From: CAYSCS01 sp964429695
GTDB lineage: Bacteria; Acidobacteriota; Aminicenantia; Aminicenantales; Aminicenantaceae
Direction: 5' to 3'
Assembly (NCBI GenBank): GCA_964429695.1
Contig: CAYSCS010000102.1
Span: 1-45,941, forward strand
DNA: 45,941 nucleotides
The position numbers and the translations under genes are program-made. The notes under the pieces were generated by a model. The model did no database searches, was not told the DNA's origin, and was given only the letters and a program-made list of their open reading frames with translations. Positions 17,191 to 25,887 of this stretch are shown one piece after another (positions within the stretch are counted from its first letter, which is position 1; every line of letters starts with the position of its first letter).

Positions 17191-18461
17191 TAGAGAGAGG
17201 AATTTTTTTGATGAATATGTTTATCGGAGCAAAGGACCTTTACAGTCTAGATTTTGGCCGGCCTGCCTGGCCAGCGGAGGTTCTATTCCGCATGCTTTTT
17301 CTTGAGTTCTATTACAATTTGAGTGATGTTGAGGTTTCGAACCAATGTCCCTATAACCTTCTTTATCGCTGGTTTGTCGGGTTACATATTGAAGAGAAAG
17401 TTCCTGACGATACCTCCCTTGTTGTTTTTCGCCGAAGGCTGGGAGAGGAGAGATTCGAGAGGCTTTTTTCGAGGATTGTAGAGAAAACCAAAGAGCAGGG
17501 ATTGCTCAAGGAGCGATATAAGCTCGTTGATGCCACAGCTATTGTGGCGGATGTAGCGATTCCTGATACAGTGAATCTTTTGAGGCAAGGCAGACGGGTG
17601 GTAATGAGGGAGATAGGGAAAGTGGATGGGAGAGCGGCGAAGAGATTGGAGACTCCCTACAGCTCTCATGAGAAGTTATCGCAAAAACCTACTGGGGAGG
17701 AGCTGGTAGAAGAAGTTAAGATGACTTATTGCTTCATTTCTGAGGTTAGAGGCAGATATGGCTCTGAGGTTGAAGAGAAAGTGGAAGCCCTGGAGGCCAT
17801 TTTGGAACCTGGGGAGGGAAAAGAGAAGGTAGTAAGTTTCATTGATTTTGATGCCCGGCATGGGAGAAAGAGTGTGAAGAGGATGTTTTCTGGATATAAA
17901 GCCCATCTAGCCGAGGATGAGAGCGAGATTGTGACCAGCTGCGATTTGCTGGCTGGGAATCGCAATGAAGGACATGCTTTGGCGGAGCTTCTCGGAAAGG
18001 AACTGGAGAAGGGAATAAAAGCGGAAGTGGATGGCGAAATTTTCCTATCATCCTGATGAGGACTGCGTTCTTTGTGCTGAGGGGGGAAGAGAAGCATTGG
18101 GAACCTGGCTCAAGAGAAGGGCACCCTTTATTATTTTTCGGCCTTCGATTGTAAGGCCTATTCACATTTTAAAAAATGTGTTCGGAAGAACCGGGAGCGA
18201 ATGACAGTTTGGGTAAGTGATAACTACAAGCATAAAATCCGGGATGATGATGAGAAGAGGCGGGAAGCTTTAAGTCTGCGCAAGATGATCGAGCAAAAGA
18301 TTGGCGAGGCGAAGAAATGGCATCGGATGGATAGGGTGCGTTATCGGGGCAAAAAGAAAGTAAAAATTCAAGTTTTGATGACATTTTTAGTGATGAACAT
18401 AAAGAGATTGCTCCGGTTTTTAGAGGAGAAAGAGTTCATTCCCAGAGCAAGGGGAGCATAA
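17174..18461 (+). pseudogene. IS1182-family transposase, broken by frameshifts and a deletion
   Basis: The original start is probably the ATG at 17174, which reads MFTRDNRERNFFDEYVYR. That frame is then lost, and homology resumes near 17232 in another frame with KDLYSLDFGRPAW, so a stretch is missing there. The long middle frame (to 18056) has the DUF772-type N-terminal domain, the DDE region LVDATAIVADV and FIDFDARHG. Near 18022 it jumps from GIKAE to the frame reading KWMAKFSYHPDED, losing the usual DGAYD catalytic block. A further shift lies at a G6 run (18081-18086), after which CAEG continues as KRSIGNLAQEKGTLYYFS and on to MTVWVSDNYKHKI and RVRYRGKKKVKIQVLM. The protein cannot be functional. 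Confidence 0.85.
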
Positions 18462-18570
18462 AATGAATGACCTGATGGAACATGGTTAAAGAGATGGAAG
18501 AAAAAGGAAAGAATAATCTCAAAAGTTGATAAAGAGTCGTGTTCTGCATAGAAAATCTGCAAAAATAGCT

Positions 18571-18585
18571 TACTTTTTCAGAGAC
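18571..18585 (-). repeat. Right terminal inverted repeat of the IS1182-like element
   Basis: TACTTTTTCAGAGAC is the exact reverse complement of the left end at 16817-16831. It lies about 110 bases after the last codon of the broken transposase. Confidence 0.8.
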
Positions 18586-18902
18586 CTCTGTGTAAATTCA
18601 TTAGAGGCCAAGAGATGGGGACGGAACATGGTGGTCAGCACCTCCCCCTTGTAGTGTTCATAAGGCCTTTGTCCAAGAAAATCGGTCAGCTCCATCTGGA
18701 TCAGTTCGGAAAGATACTGGCCTGTAGTCTCTCGAATCTCCTGGCGCATCATCTTAAAAAGCCTTCTTGCGCTTCTGAATGCTCTTGCAAAGCTCCATAA
18801 ACTCTGTTACGCTGAGACTAATTTCCAGAGGTTCTTTCTCCTTTCTTTTAGGTTTTTTGATTCAAACCCAATTTTAGGGGAAAGAGCCTTTTTTTCTACC
18901 AT
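18586..18902 (-). pseudogene. N-terminal fragment of an IS256/mutator-type transposase
   Basis: On the minus strand the ATG at 18902 begins MVEKKALSPKIGFESK. The frame then shifts into KPKRKEKEPLEISLSVTEFM and shifts again near 18755 into KMMRQEIRETTGQYLSEL, followed by MELTDFLGQRPYEHYKGEV. The last part is the typical start of IS256-family transposases, in which the segment around FLG-x4-YE is conserved. After that the similarity stops, right beside the IS1182-like element, and no catalytic domain remains. The insertion or a deletion probably removed the rest. Confidence 0.55.
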
Positions 18903-19033
18903 GTCTCCAAATTCACACAATAAATTTTACACTGCCAGTAAAATAACGAGAATAAATAGAAAGATATTGTAAATATACATTATCAACTGATATCGAAAAA
19001 AATGATTTCTTAAATACTTTTATTTCTGGAATT

Positions 19034-19456
19034 TTATCTAACTTTTCTTGTTTTATCGACCAGGTCTTTGAAAGTTGTTCTTTCCAGAATTTCAGCCACA
19101 GAGTCTCTGACTTTTTTCCAGAGCCATTTGAGCCCGCAGAAATTTTCTCTAGGGCACACCTCATGGGCAGTGACGCTTACGCAATCAATAGGAGCAAGGG
19201 GGCCATCCATGAGGCGAATGATTTCAGCCACCGTTATTTCGGAAGGAGACTTGGCAAGATAGTATCCTCCTCTCGGACCTTTTCTACTTCTTAGATACCC
19301 AGCTCTTTTTAGCATAAGCAGGATTTGTTCCAAGAACCTTTCGGGAATTTCTTGAGCAGCAGATATATTTTTGATATGAAGCGGTCCTTTATTGTGATTC
19401 AAGGAAAGCTCAAGTATTGCTCGACTTGCGTATTCTCCTTTGGTTGAGAGCTTCAT
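19034..19456 (-). CDS. Rrf2-family transcriptional regulator
   Basis: The protein has 140 residues. The N-terminal winged helix-turn-helix (MKLSTKGEYASRAI, ISAAQEIPERFLEQIL, KGPRGGYYLAKSP) is a textbook Rrf2/IscR start. Three cysteines follow (DCVSVTAHEVCPRENFCGL), in the position where IscR and NsrR bind an Fe-S cluster. It could therefore sense iron-sulfur status, nitric oxide or redox. It is monocistronic on the minus strand, opposite to its neighbours. Two copies of TTGACTAAA (19482-19490 and 19553-19561) lie upstream and may be operator half-sites. It is intact although it sits beside decayed mobile DNA. Confidence 0.92.
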   Translation of the reverse strand: MKLSTKGEYASRAILELSLNHNKGPLHIKNISAAQEIPERFLEQILLMLKRAGYLRSRKGPRGGYYLAKSPSEITVAEIIRLMDGPLAPIDCVSVTAHEVCPRENFCGLKWLWKKVRDSVAEILERTTFKDLVDKTRKVR

Positions 19457-19492
19457 TTTCTATCTTTGTCGATAATTTCAATTGACTAAATA

Positions 19493-19521
19493 ATAAAATC
19501 ATAATAAAATTTAAATGTCAA
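19493..19521 (-). promoter_or_regulatory. Candidate sigma-70 promoter of the Rrf2 gene
   Basis: Read on the minus strand, a perfect TTGACA (19521-19516) is followed after 17 bases by TTTTAT (19498-19493), which matches four of six bases of the -10 consensus. The start would be near 19486, about 30 bases before the ATG at 19456. The TTGACTAAA element at 19482-19490 would overlap the start site, as expected for autoregulation. Confidence 0.45.
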
Positions 19522-19834
19522 GAAACAATTCGAGGCTTGTTAAAATTTAGATTTGACTAAAGGCCTGAAAAGAGAAATATAAATTATCAAATGCCATAAA
19601 AAAAAGAATTGACCTCCTGATTTTGTATCCATGAATCTGGAGAGGCCACGATATCAGAAAGCCTATAAAGAGGCTTTAGATGAGGTGGATTAAAGCAATT
19701 ATGAGTATTTCTTATCTTAATATTCATCCACTTAGCCTCCGTGGGTTACCTGAAAGTATTTTTTTAGCCTCGATAAGAGCGGATGAACGAAAAAGAAAGA
19801 GTTCTTCAAGCTAAGATGTTTTGGAATAAAAGAT
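19522..19834. other. Divergent intergenic region
   Basis: This stretch separates the minus-strand Rrf2 gene from the + strand kinase at 19835. It is AT-rich and contains the second TTGACTAAA element (19553-19561). I see no gene. TTGACC near 19610 could be a weak -35 for the kinase, but no convincing -10 follows. No sigma-54 motif is visible. Confidence 0.4.
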
Positions 19835-21814
19835 ATGAAAAAAATTTTTGAGTTTTTTCCAAACCTCCCCTTAAGAATAAAGTTTATTCTGAGCTTCCTT
19901 GTGGTGATCATCTTTGGAGGCATCCTTACCTTAACCATAGGAACAAGAATCGAACATAACACCATATTCTCTCTTGCTCAGGCAAAAGTGCGCCATGATC
20001 TGGCTGCGGCATGGATGGTATATAATGAAAAGCTGACTCAAATAAGAAACATAATTTTGCTTAATTCAACCCGGGATTCGATTAAAGAAGGAATAATAAG
20101 GAATGACAAGCAGATTCTATTAAAATATTTAAGTCGGGTGCGTAAACAGTTTCATCTGGATATATTGACCGTTACCGATAATAAGGGTTCAGTGATTCTA
20201 AGGACGGCAAATCCTGAAGTTGCTGGGGACGATCAGTCTCAGGACGCACTGGTGAGAAGGGCCTTGAGAGGTGAAACTGTCTCAGCAACCCAAATAATTC
20301 CCAGGCAGGAATTGCTCAAGGAAGGTGAATTACTTGCGATGCGTGCATTTTTGAAATTTATTCCTACCCCAAAGGCAGAGCCGCGTCTTGAAGACCATGA
20401 AGAGAAGGGGATGATGCTCAAGGCCGCTTCTCCAATCATAGAGGAAAATGGAGGCATTCTCGGAGCAATATATGGAGGAATTCTTCTCAACAGAAACTAT
20501 GAAATTGTAGACAGGGTGAAGGAGATTGTCTATAAAGATGAAAAATATAAAGGCAGGGAAATCGGAACAGCTACCATTTTCCAGAACGATTTGAGAATCT
20601 CGACTAATGTTAAAAATGAAAATGGGCTAAGAGCAATTGGCACTCGCCTTTCAAAGGAAGTCAACCAGGCTGTCCTTAAGGAAGGAAAAGCATGGGTTGA
20701 TAGAGCATTCGTGGTCAATGATTGGTACATCACTGCTTATGAGCCAATAAGGGATATAGAAGGGGAAATTATAGGCATTCTCTATGTAGGAATGCTTGAA
20801 AAGCCTTATATTGACCTCAGAAACAGGGTGATGCTCACCTTTGCCACAATGGCTTCGGGCTGTGTTGTTGTCCTTCTTCTCATCCTCTTCTTCATTACCT
20901 CATCCATCATCCATCCTCTTCAGAAAATGGTCTTGGCAACCAAAAGAATTGCAAGCGGAGATTTAAATCATAAAGTTGACTCTCTCTCCAAGGATGAAAT
21001 AGGAGAGCTCGCTCAATCTTTTAATAGAATGACGGAAAATTTGAAAGTGGCCAACGAAAAACTAATTCAATGGGGGAAGACTTTGGAAAAGAGAGTTGAG
21101 GAGAGGACAAGAGAGCTTCGCGAAATGCAGGATTATCTTATCCACTCCGAAAAAATGGCTTCTCTTGGAAAGATGGCCGCAGGGGTAGCTCATGAAATAA
21201 ATAATCCCCTAACTTCCATCCTCATTAATACCCATCTCATGCTAGAAAAAATCGAAAAGAGCCATACCTTCTACGAAAATCTGAGTCTAATCGCTGATGA
21301 AACTTCACGTTGCACAAACATTGTCAAAGGCCTTCTTGAGTTCTCGAGGCAGAATCCTCCTCAGAAGGCATACGCTAGCATAAATGAAATCATCAATCGA
21401 ACGCTTCAACTTCTTGAGAATCAGGTAGCATTCCAGAATATAACCATTGTGAAAAAACTTGCTCAGAATTTGCCCCAGCTCAAAGTTGATAAAGATAAAA
21501 TAAGGCAAGTTTTTTGGAATCTTTTTGTAAATGCCTCTGAAGCCATGCCCAAGGGAGGAACTCTTACCATAATTAGTCAGCTTTCCAGCGACAGAAAGTA
21601 CGTTGAGGTAATAATAATAGATACAGGTGTAGGTATTCCTAAAGAAAATTTAAGCAAAATATTTGATCCTTTTTACACGACAAAGGCGGGTGGGACTGGA
21701 CTGGGACTAGCAGTTAGCTACGGAATTATAAACCAGCATCAAGGAAAAATAAGCGTAAAGAGCGAACCTAATAGGGGAACAGCTTTCACCCTAAGCCTTC
21801 CCATCGATGGATAA
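19835..21814 (+). CDS. Membrane-bound sensor histidine kinase, paralogue of the kinase at 211
   Basis: The protein has 659 residues with the same architecture as the first kinase: TM1 at about 15-37, an extracytoplasmic Cache_3-Cache_2-like sensor to about 330, TM2 at about 333-355, HAMP, coiled coil, HisKA (AGVAHEINNP, His453) and HATPase_c (NLFVNASEAM, DTGVGI, GTGLGLAVS). Long blocks of the sensor domain are identical or nearly identical to the first kinase (GTATIFQNDLRISTNVKN, YEPIR). They may therefore bind the same kind of ligand. Here the partner is a receiver with a GcvH-like tail starting 9 bases downstream, rather than an NtrC-type activator. No clear Shine-Dalgarno sequence precedes the ATG. 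Confidence 0.93.
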   Translation: MKKIFEFFPNLPLRIKFILSFLVVIIFGGILTLTIGTRIEHNTIFSLAQAKVRHDLAAAWMVYNEKLTQIRNIILLNSTRDSIKEGIIRNDKQILLKYLSRVRKQFHLDILTVTDNKGSVILRTANPEVAGDDQSQDALVRRALRGETVSATQIIPRQELLKEGELLAMRAFLKFIPTPKAEPRLEDHEEKGMMLKAASPIIEENGGILGAIYGGILLNRNYEIVDRVKEIVYKDEKYKGREIGTATIFQNDLRISTNVKNENGLRAIGTRLSKEVNQAVLKEGKAWVDRAFVVNDWYITAYEPIRDIEGEIIGILYVGMLEKPYIDLRNRVMLTFATMASGCVVVLLLILFFITSSIIHPLQKMVLATKRIASGDLNHKVDSLSKDEIGELAQSFNRMTENLKVANEKLIQWGKTLEKRVEERTRELREMQDYLIHSEKMASLGKMAAGVAHEINNPLTSILINTHLMLEKIEKSHTFYENLSLIADETSRCTNIVKGLLEFSRQNPPQKAYASINEIINRTLQLLENQVAFQNITIVKKLAQNLPQLKVDKDKIRQVFWNLFVNASEAMPKGGTLTIISQLSSDRKYVEVIIIDTGVGIPKENLSKIFDPFYTTKAGGTGLGLAVSYGIINQHQGKISVKSEPNRGTAFTLSLPIDG

Positions 21815-21823
21815 GAGGAGGGA

Positions 21824-22594
21824 ATGATGAATGAAAAAAGGAGAATACTCGTGGTGGACGATGAGATTACTGTCTGCAAGAGCATTCGCCAGGCCATACT
21901 TTCTGAAGAATATGAAGTGGATATGGCGCTTAGCGGAGAAGAAGCGCTCAAGAAGGAAAAAGAAAGAAGCTATGATTTAATCATCACCGACCTAATGATG
22001 CCTGGGATAAGCGGGCTGGACCTTCTCAAGGAAGTGAAGCAGAGTAAATCCAGAGCAGACGTGATCATGATTACTGGCTATCCAACCATTAGAACAGCAG
22101 TGGAGTCCATCAAGCTTGGAGCTTTTGACTATATCCCTAAGCCTTTTACTCCTCAAGAATTGAGAACCATTGTCGCTCGGGCTTTTAAGAAAGTTGAAAA
22201 AGAAACTGAAGAAGAAGTGCCAAGGGCCCCCAAGATGCCCTCAGGTTTATATTACATGATTGGTCATACCTGGTTGAAGAAAGAAAAGGAAGGAAAGGCA
22301 ACCATAGGACTCGTCTATGATTTTTTGAAACCTGTAGGAATAATAATCAATCTTGAACTTCCTCCAGAAAATGAAAATGTCTCCCAGGGAGAAGAATGTG
22401 CGCGGATAATAGATGCAGAAAATTTTACTCATCGCATTTGGTCTCCTGCATCGGGAAGAGTATTAGAGGTAAACCATAAATTAAAGGAAGATTTTTCTCT
22501 TTTAAGGAAAGATCCTTACTTTGAAGGATGGCTTTTCCGCATAGAAACGACTAACTTGGAGGAGGATTTAGAAGGTCTTATTCTTTCCAAATAA
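21824..22594 (+). CDS. Receiver domain fused to a GcvH-like (lipoyl-type) domain lacking the lipoyl lysine
   Basis: The protein has 256 residues. Residues 1-125 are a receiver with D12/D13, phospho-acceptor D56, T84 and K106. Residues 140-245 follow the glycine cleavage H protein pattern: YYMIGHTWLK, KATIGLVYDFLKPVG, LELPPENENVSQGEE, WSPASGRVLEVNHKLKED and DPYFEGWLFRIE. In GcvH the lipoylated Lys lies 8 residues before the Pro of the SPVSG-type turn. Here that position is Asn200, so the domain cannot carry lipoate in the usual way and is probably a binding or signalling module. GGAGG precedes the ATG. It sits between the kinase at 19835 and the HEAT/P-loop/WD40 gene, in one apparent operon. 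Confidence 0.88.
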   Translation: MMNEKRRILVVDDEITVCKSIRQAILSEEYEVDMALSGEEALKKEKERSYDLIITDLMMPGISGLDLLKEVKQSKSRADVIMITGYPTIRTAVESIKLGAFDYIPKPFTPQELRTIVARAFKKVEKETEEEVPRAPKMPSGLYYMIGHTWLKKEKEGKATIGLVYDFLKPVGIIINLELPPENENVSQGEECARIIDAENFTHRIWSPASGRVLEVNHKLKEDFSLLRKDPYFEGWLFRIETTNLEEDLEGLILSK

Positions 22595-22604
22595 TCATAA
22601 GAAG

Positions 22605-25600
22605 ATGAAGAACATATCCATAAAAAGTCCTTCTCTTCAAGAGCTTTTTGAGGCAGCCGAGATCATCTTACAGGAATTTAATCCTAAAAAGCTCGTTTTT
22701 TTGGATAAGAAAGGAAATTGGAAGGATTCCCCATCTTCGATAGAGGAAAGGACTCTTAATGAGCTGATTTACGCTATGTGGAAAGATAAGCTACAGAAAG
22801 ATGAGCTAATTAGGGAAATATATGCATCTTTAGTGGCTCAGAAGAAATGGAATTCGGTGATATTGATTAAACTTGGACTCCTCGGAAGCAATTTATTTCA
22901 GAGGAAGACGTTCAATGAGGAAGAGGTTGAAACTTGCATCCTCAGCACTTACGATGAGAAAAGGGTAGAAAAGGGTTTATCTCCTTTTTGTATCATAATC
23001 GAGGTTTTAGCTTGGCTTATTTCCCTTGAAGCACTGCGTCAAAATGCAGAAGGAATCGTCCCCCTCTGGGATAAGATGGGAAGCCTCTTCAAGGAAGAAG
23101 CTCGAAAAAAGTTAGAAGATGCACATTCTCTCTTTGAGATTTTTCCAGAAAAAGAAGAAATTAATAAATTCATATTCCTTTTTTCCTTCGAGCTGAGTTC
23201 AGGTTCATATCCTGCTTTATTTTCACTCGTAAAGCTCATTTCTGAAGAAGAGAAACTCACGTGGACGATTGATCATCTGCTCAAAATTTCAAAGATGAAT
23301 GAAAGAAGGGAAGAATGTCTGTCTCTTATTTTGGAGAGGATTCAGCCGCCGATGGGAATTGTAACTCTTACCTCGCGAGCGCTTCTTAGACCATGCCTCC
23401 GTCTGCTTACAGACTCCACTATAGAAGTTTCAAGCGGCATTCAGTACACGGCCGCAACTGTGCTGAGCATCATTAAAGATCCGCGTTCCACTGAAACGCT
23501 CAAGCTGGCGCTGAGACTCTTTACCTCTGCCCACTCTGAAATAAGGAGAAATTTAATCTATACCCTTGGGAATTTAAAAGATAAAGAGGCGCTAGAGGAA
23601 ATTGTGAGGGTTCTTGAAGAGGCGGAAGAAAAAGAGTTTAAGAATGAATCATCTGGAATGATTCCGAGAGGCCTAATTGAAGAGAAAATAGAGGCAATAT
23701 GGGCGATGGGGAAGATTGGCTTTGATTCAATTGCTTTCCTCCCTCCTCTTTTGAAACATGTAGAACATCCTTCGCCCAAGATAAGAGCATATTTAGCTTG
23801 GTCTCTTGGAGAACTCGGGGCTGCTCAGAAAAAAAAGCTGGGAGGGCTAAGTGCTGAGATAATGATTGCGCTATTAAAATTGCTTAAAGACAGAGATAAA
23901 GAAGTCTTTGAAGAAGCAGTGAGCGCAATGAGGAAAATTGACCTTCCTGAGTTTACTCATTCACTTTATCTTTATCATCTTGGAGCAGTGAACATTTTAG
24001 GTCTAAAGCCTTCTCAGAAAGGTCTCTATGAACTTTCAGAGACGATTCATTATCTCATCGAAAACAAAAAAAGAGCAATTATCGCAGTAAACGGGGATTC
24101 AGGAACAGGAAAAACGTATTTTTGTCAATCAATAATCAAGGGTTTTGGTAAGGTAAGAGAGAGTGAAATTCTTTATTTGATGAGAGATAGAAGGAAAGAT
24201 CAGAAAATCTTCAATCGAATCCTAGGTTTGAAATGGCTAAAAAAATATATCGATCCAGTTTATTATCAAGAATATCTCTTCTCGGAAGAAGAAGATGATC
24301 CTGAAGGTTATTTCCAAAAATTCCTTAAGGAAAATGAAGATAAAAAGCTAATCATTCTGGATGGTTGTCGCGACCAACATTACTTTCAAAGAGTGGTTGA
24401 TATTTTTTACTTCAAAGGTGAGCTGGATGTTGTGGTTAATTTTCGGGCCACAATTTCTACAAGACGTTTAAACCTAGAGGAACGGGAAGTTTCTCTTGAA
24501 AGCGTGAACACCCATCTTGCATTCTTAGAGGAGCCAGCTCTTGAAGATACATTGCTCTACAGAGAGGGAAAAATCATTCTTTATGACCTCGATAATTCAA
24601 TCTCTCGAAGGCTCAATTCTCAAGAAATAAGAGAGCTTTTCGAGGAAAGAAGAATTGATTCCTGGGGAGAATTGATTCGCCTGGGTGAATTTAAGGGGAA
24701 AGAATCTGTATTAAGAGTTGAGTCAGAAAAATTTATGGTCAAGGAAAAGAGATTTATCCTTGAAGAAGATTTTTTCGAATATGACTCGACACCCTTCACT
24801 CACCAAGAAAGAAAATTTGAGGTGGTTTTAAATCTTGACTCAAATGCGAACCCAAATCTTTTAGCTAGGATTGAAGCAAATGACCTTAAGCCAAAAAAGA
24901 TTCGGTTTTACGCTCAGGAACAGGTGGCGGGATTCGGGGAAGGAGGGAGTATTTTTGTGCTGACTTTTCTCGATAGTCGAGTCTTTTACACAACTTGGGA
25001 AAGATGCCTAGATATGGCTCTTTTAGGGAGAGATATATTTCTTCTCAGTGAAGAGGGTGAACTTCTTTGCGTCTCTTTTGAGAAAGACGAATTAATTAAG
25101 ATGAGAAAAGATGCGCCAAAATCGATTGCTCTCGGTGCCTATCTTGATCGATGCATAATAAGCGCTCATGAAGATGGCTCTCTTAGAATCTGGGATTTTA
25201 GAAATAATTGTCTTCGGCTCATAAAATCCTCAGAAAAGCCCGCGCTGTGCTTTGCCTTTGATTATTGGGGAAACATTTATTCTGCCCATTCAGATGGAAC
25301 CATAGCGAAGTGGGATCTAGTGAGGAAAGTTGTGACTAAATTCAGGATTTTAGAAGGTGAGATTATATTTCTTAATTTCTTCAGAGATGGAAGAATTCTC
25401 GTTCTTTGTGAAAAAGAAAAAAGGATTGGTTTTTCAGGGAAACTCCATATCTTTGATTTAAATAATAGAAGTCATGAAGAGGTGTCTTTGCCATTCAATA
25501 AGAAAATCTCAAGCGTTTCAACTTGTAACGATGGGAGAATCATCATTTCTTTGCTCTCTGTTCCTGAATCGGTAGGAGAAGATGACGAAAAAATCGTGGA

Positions 25601-25796
25601 ATTTTCACTTTTTCAAAAAGAGTGCAGAAGTAAGAGCATAAAATTAAAGGAGTTAGAGATATTTGATTTTTTAATCATGGGACCGAAGCTCATCGCGTGT
25701 GGGAGTCAAAGAGGGAAAGGAAATATTTTCTTTTTGTTGGGCACAGAAGATTATGTGAGGAGGGAGGCCAAGCGGCTCTTCCTCACTAAAAAATAA
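22605..25796 (+). CDS. Large HEAT-repeat / P-loop NTPase / WD40-like protein
   Basis: The protein has 1063 residues with no signal peptide or membrane segment. Residues 1-250 are helical and unrecognised. Residues of about 255-450 are HEAT-like repeats (HSEIRRNLIYTLGNLKDKEA, KIEAIWAMGKIG, SPKIRAYLAWSLGELG). A P-loop NTPase follows, with Walker A G497DSGTGKT504 and a possible Walker B LIILD586, in a fold that recalls uridine kinase/phosphoribulokinase-type P-loops. The C-terminal 300 residues look like a beta-propeller of WD40 type (GSLRIWDF, GTIAKWDL). The layout of repeats, NTPase and propeller recalls signal-integrating ATPases, but I know no characterised protein with this order. It is 10 bases after the receiver-GcvH gene and 91 bases before another kinase, so it probably works in signalling. 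Confidence 0.8.
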   Translation: MKNISIKSPSLQELFEAAEIILQEFNPKKLVFLDKKGNWKDSPSSIEERTLNELIYAMWKDKLQKDELIREIYASLVAQKKWNSVILIKLGLLGSNLFQRKTFNEEEVETCILSTYDEKRVEKGLSPFCIIIEVLAWLISLEALRQNAEGIVPLWDKMGSLFKEEARKKLEDAHSLFEIFPEKEEINKFIFLFSFELSSGSYPALFSLVKLISEEEKLTWTIDHLLKISKMNERREECLSLILERIQPPMGIVTLTSRALLRPCLRLLTDSTIEVSSGIQYTAATVLSIIKDPRSTETLKLALRLFTSAHSEIRRNLIYTLGNLKDKEALEEIVRVLEEAEEKEFKNESSGMIPRGLIEEKIEAIWAMGKIGFDSIAFLPPLLKHVEHPSPKIRAYLAWSLGELGAAQKKKLGGLSAEIMIALLKLLKDRDKEVFEEAVSAMRKIDLPEFTHSLYLYHLGAVNILGLKPSQKGLYELSETIHYLIENKKRAIIAVNGDSGTGKTYFCQSIIKGFGKVRESEILYLMRDRRKDQKIFNRILGLKWLKKYIDPVYYQEYLFSEEEDDPEGYFQKFLKENEDKKLIILDGCRDQHYFQRVVDIFYFKGELDVVVNFRATISTRRLNLEEREVSLESVNTHLAFLEEPALEDTLLYREGKIILYDLDNSISRRLNSQEIRELFEERRIDSWGELIRLGEFKGKESVLRVESEKFMVKEKRFILEEDFFEYDSTPFTHQERKFEVVLNLDSNANPNLLARIEANDLKPKKIRFYAQEQVAGFGEGGSIFVLTFLDSRVFYTTWERCLDMALLGRDIFLLSEEGELLCVSFEKDELIKMRKDAPKSIALGAYLDRCIISAHEDGSLRIWDFRNNCLRLIKSSEKPALCFAFDYWGNIYSAHSDGTIAKWDLVRKVVTKFRILEGEIIFLNFFRDGRILVLCEKEKRIGFSGKLHIFDLNNRSHEEVSLPFNKKISSVSTCNDGRIIISLLSVPESVGEDDEKIVEFSLFQKECRSKSIKLKELEIFDFLIMGPKLIACGSQRGKGNIFFLLGTEDYVRREAKRLFLTKK

Positions 25797-25805
25797 TCAG
25801 GTGAA

Positions 25806-25821
25806 TTCTCAAATTTGAGAA
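25806..25821. repeat. Perfect 16-bp palindrome upstream of the third kinase
   Basis: TTCTCAAATTTGAGAA is a perfect palindrome located 67 bases before the GTG start at 25888. TTCTCAA recurs near 25880, next to the start. It may be an operator, or a weak stem after the preceding gene; no T run follows directly. Confidence 0.4.
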
Positions 25822-25887
25822 AAGCAGCCTTTAGATGACTAGTTCGGGTTAAAAAGTTTATTTTTTTTTGGTAGAATTAATTCTCAA

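Larger units (their letters stand above)
16817..18585 (+). mobile_element. Inactivated IS1182-like insertion sequence
   Basis: The element is bounded by 15-bp perfect terminal inverted repeats (GTCTCTGAAAAAGTA at 16817-16831, its complement at 18571-18585), giving about 1.77 kb. It contains a small accessory reading frame and a DDE transposase of the IS1182 type broken by at least three lesions, so it is dead in its present state. The interior is visibly more GC-rich than the flanks. I saw no clear target-site duplication. It sits next to a second transposase relic on the other strand, marking an insertion hot spot. Confidence 0.8.

Noticed and set aside
18615..18800. A 61-codon + strand frame
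   Set aside because: It is the antisense shadow of the IS256-like transposase fragment, which reads convincingly on the minus strand.
23341..25796. Reading the HEAT/P-loop/WD40 protein as an Avs- or STAND-type antiphage protein
   Set aside because: The NTPase part lacks a clear STAND winged-helix arrangement, there is no effector nuclease or TIR domain, and the neighbours are two-component genes rather than defence genes.
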